Assembly (NCBI GenBank): GCA_900752305.1
Contig: CAADUV010000026.1
Coordinates: 1 to 8,558 of the forward strand
Length of the DNA stretch: 8,558 bases
Direction: 5' to 3'
Origin: an uncultured Oscillospiraceae bacterium
GTDB taxonomy: Bacteria > Bacillota > Clostridia > Oscillospirales > Oscillospiraceae
Of this stretch, positions 7,123 to 8,558 are shown piece by piece. A program made the translations under genes and the position numbers. How positions within the stretch are numbered: the stretch's first letter is position 1; each line of letters starts with the position of its first letter. The notes beneath the pieces were generated by a model. It had not been told where the DNA came from and did not search any database. It saw only the letters and a program-made list of their open reading frames with translations.

Positions 7123-7151
7123 GCGTCTCGCGGACGAATAGGTGGTATGAT
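7121..7151 (+). promoter_or_regulatory. Promoter of the second adhE paralogue
   Basis: An extended -10, TGGTATGAT (7143-7151; TATGAT at 7146-7151), is the main signal. A weak TTGCGT (7121-7126) lies 19 bases upstream and overlaps the end of the preceding terminator. Transcription would start near 7158, with a leader of about 40 nt. Confidence 0.5.
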
Positions 7152-7198
7152 TTGGGTCAAACTAATCGCAAATTGGGCTGATTCGGGAGGCGGACAAA

Positions 7199-8558
7199 AT
7201 GGCGGATATCACGACCGTGGAAGCGTTGACGGCAAAAATAGCTGAGATGCGAAAAGCACAGGAAATTTTTTCGACTTATTCACAGAAACAAGTGGACAAA
7301 ATCTGCTGTGCTGTGGCGATGGCGGCCATTCAGGATCGTGTTTCACTGGCAAAAATGGCGGTGCAAGAGACGCAAATGGGGATTTTAGAGGATAAAATCC
7401 TCAAAAATCATTTTGCGGCAGAATTTGTGTACCATAAGTATCGGGATTTTAAAACTTGTGGCGTGCTTGAAACGGACGAAGAGTTGGGGATTCAAAAAGT
7501 TGCGGCGCCGTTGGGACTTGTAGGTGCAATTCTTCCGGTGACCAATCCAACTTCGTCGGCGATTTTCAAGATTTTGCTCTGTATGAAGACCAGAAATGCC
7601 ATTTTGCTCAGTCCGCACCCCAAGGCCAAGGACTGCACCTGCGCAGCAGTGGAGTGCTGCGCGGAGGCGGCTTACCGGGCAGGGGCACCGCAGGGGATCA
7701 TTGAGTGTCTTGCGGATCCTGCGCTGGAATTGACCCAAACATTGATGCGGTCCGTTGATTTGGTTTTAGCGACCGGTGGTGTGGATATGGTGCGGGTGGC
7801 GTATGCTTCCGGGCGGCCGGCCATCGGGGCGGGCAGAGGAAATTGTCCGGTCATTGTTCACGCAAGTGCCTGCATACAGGATGCGATCCGCTCAATCGTT
7901 CGCTCGAAAACATTTGACGCCGGGTTGCTTTGTTCGTCGGAACAGGCGGTCATCGTTGTGGGCAATGAAACTGCGGAACAAGTCAAAAATGCATTTGGAC
8001 GGTGGGGTGGGCACGTTTTGGATTCGGAGGAATGTGACTCGCTTCGGGAATTGTTTGCGACTGCGAAGGCAAAACTGATAGGAAAAAAAGCAGACTTTAT
8101 TGCGCAACTGGCGGGGATTGATGTTCCCAAGGAAACCAAGCTATTGATTGCACAGGCGTCGGAAATTTCGGAGGGGGAGCCGTTTGCGCTGGAAAAATTG
8201 TGCCCTGTTTTGACGCTGTATCAGGCGGAATCGTATTTTCAGGCGCTGGACATGGCGGAGCAACTGCTTCAGTTGGGTGGCGAAGGCCACACAGCGGGCC
8301 TCTATATTGACCCGAAGGCGGAAAAAGAGATTGCCCTTTGGCGGGAACGGATGAAAGCCTGCCGTTTGCTGGTCAACAGCCCCACAGCACAGGGGGCTGT
8401 TGGCAGTATTTGCACTGGGCTGCCGCCTGCGTTGACCTTGGGCTGCGGCACATGGGGCGGCAATTCAATATCGGAAAACGTAGGTGTAAAGCATCTTCTC
8501 AATATAAAAATACTTGCCGAAAGGAGAGAAAACATGCTCTGGTTCCGTGTTCCCGAAA
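7199..8558 (+). CDS. Second AdhE paralogue, ALDH domain complete, 3' part beyond the window
   Basis: An open frame of 453 codons runs without a stop to the right edge. GGGAGG (7185-7190), eight bases before the ATG at 7199, supports the start. The product matches the upstream AdhE along its whole length, for example [33 protein letters not shown] and SPHPKAK. The acylating ALDH nucleophile is Cys245 in [14 protein letters not shown]. At 441-453 it enters the linker to the ADH domain ([10 protein letters not shown] against [10 protein letters not shown]), so a full bifunctional AdhE is likely, but the ADH half is not visible. Unlike the first AdhE it has GAGRGN for GVGPGN (211-216) and extra cysteines at 37, 148, 153, 154 and 169. 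Codon use is quite different (much GCG, TTG and GGG), suggesting low or conditional expression, or a separate history. It has its own weak promoter after a terminator. Confidence 0.93.
   Translation, partial: MADITTVEALTAKIAEMRKAQEIFSTYSQKQVDKICCAVAMAAIQDRVSLAKMAVQETQMGILEDKILKNHFAAEFVYHKYRDFKTCGVLETDEELGIQKVAAPLGLVGAILPVTNPTSSAIFKILLCMKTRNAILLSPHPKAKDCTCAAVECCAEAAYRAGAPQGIIECLADPALELTQTLMRSVDLVLATGGVDMVRVAYASGRPAIGAGRGNCPVIVHASACIQDAIRSIVRSKTFDAGLLCSSEQAVIVVGNETAEQVKNAFGRWGGHVLDSEECDSLRELFATAKAKLIGKKADFIAQLAGIDVPKETKLLIAQASEISEGEPFALEKLCPVLTLYQAESYFQALDMAEQLLQLGGEGHTAGLYIDPKAEKEIALWRERMKACRLLVNSPTAQGAVGSICTGLPPALTLGCGTWGGNSISENVGVKHLLNIKILAERRENMLWFRVPE
8521..8536 (+). promoter_or_regulatory. 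Possible internal translation start at the ALDH-ADH junction of the second adhE
   Basis: AAGGAGAG (8521-8528) stands seven bases (counted from AAGGAG) before an in-frame ATG (8534-8536) encoding Met446. This is exactly where the ADH module begins and where the neighbouring stand-alone ADH-like protein starts. The equivalent place in the first adhE has only AGAAAAG, a poor site. Confidence 0.35.

Noticed and set aside
1..8558. CRISPR array, insertion sequence or transposase
   Set aside because: No regularly spaced repeats, terminal inverted repeats or transposase-like frames were seen.

Overview
The window looks like chromosomal DNA of an anaerobic, fermentative Firmicute of the Clostridia, perhaps Oscillospirales. 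The pointers are strong AGGAGG-type ribosome binding sites, a tRNA gene with encoded CCA, intrinsic terminators with clean T-runs, moderately GC-rich coding DNA with AT-rich intergenic DNA, and AdhE-type fermentation genes. The genus cannot be fixed from the sequence alone.

Left part (1-542, minus strand): a tRNA-Arg(CCU) gene with a TTGACA promoter and a strong hairpin terminator. A two-gene toxin-antitoxin-like module follows directly downstream. It has a 44-residue candidate antitoxin whose stop codon overlaps (ATGA) the start of a Doc/Fic-family toxin, which is cut by the left window edge. I see no separate promoter for the module.

Middle part (543-2709, plus strand): a divergent promoter, a structured leader and typA/bipA, the translational GTPase, closed by a textbook terminator.

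Right part (2710-8558, plus strand): an alcohol/aldehyde dehydrogenase cluster. After a long AT-rich regulatory region with repeated GTTGACA motifs and a structured leader comes a complete bifunctional adhE (911 aa) with all expected catalytic and iron-binding residues. A 182-nt intergenic region that can form competing hairpins separates it from a 307-aa protein. That protein is clearly derived from the iron-ADH half of AdhE but has lost the metal-binding residues, the nucleotide-binding GGGS motif and the C-terminal helical region. It nevertheless has a perfect ribosome binding site, an intact frame and the same highly biased codon use as adhE. After a strong terminator, a second, much less codon-biased adhE paralogue starts and runs off the right edge at the ALDH-ADH junction. 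There it carries an in-frame Shine-Dalgarno plus ATG exactly at the start of the ADH module.

The most interesting element is the stand-alone, apparently inactive ADH-like protein encoded between two adhE genes. It may be a pseudoenzyme partner of AdhE, for example in AdhE filaments (spirosomes). This is inference. The sequence shows only the lost residues, the intact expression signals and the gene order.
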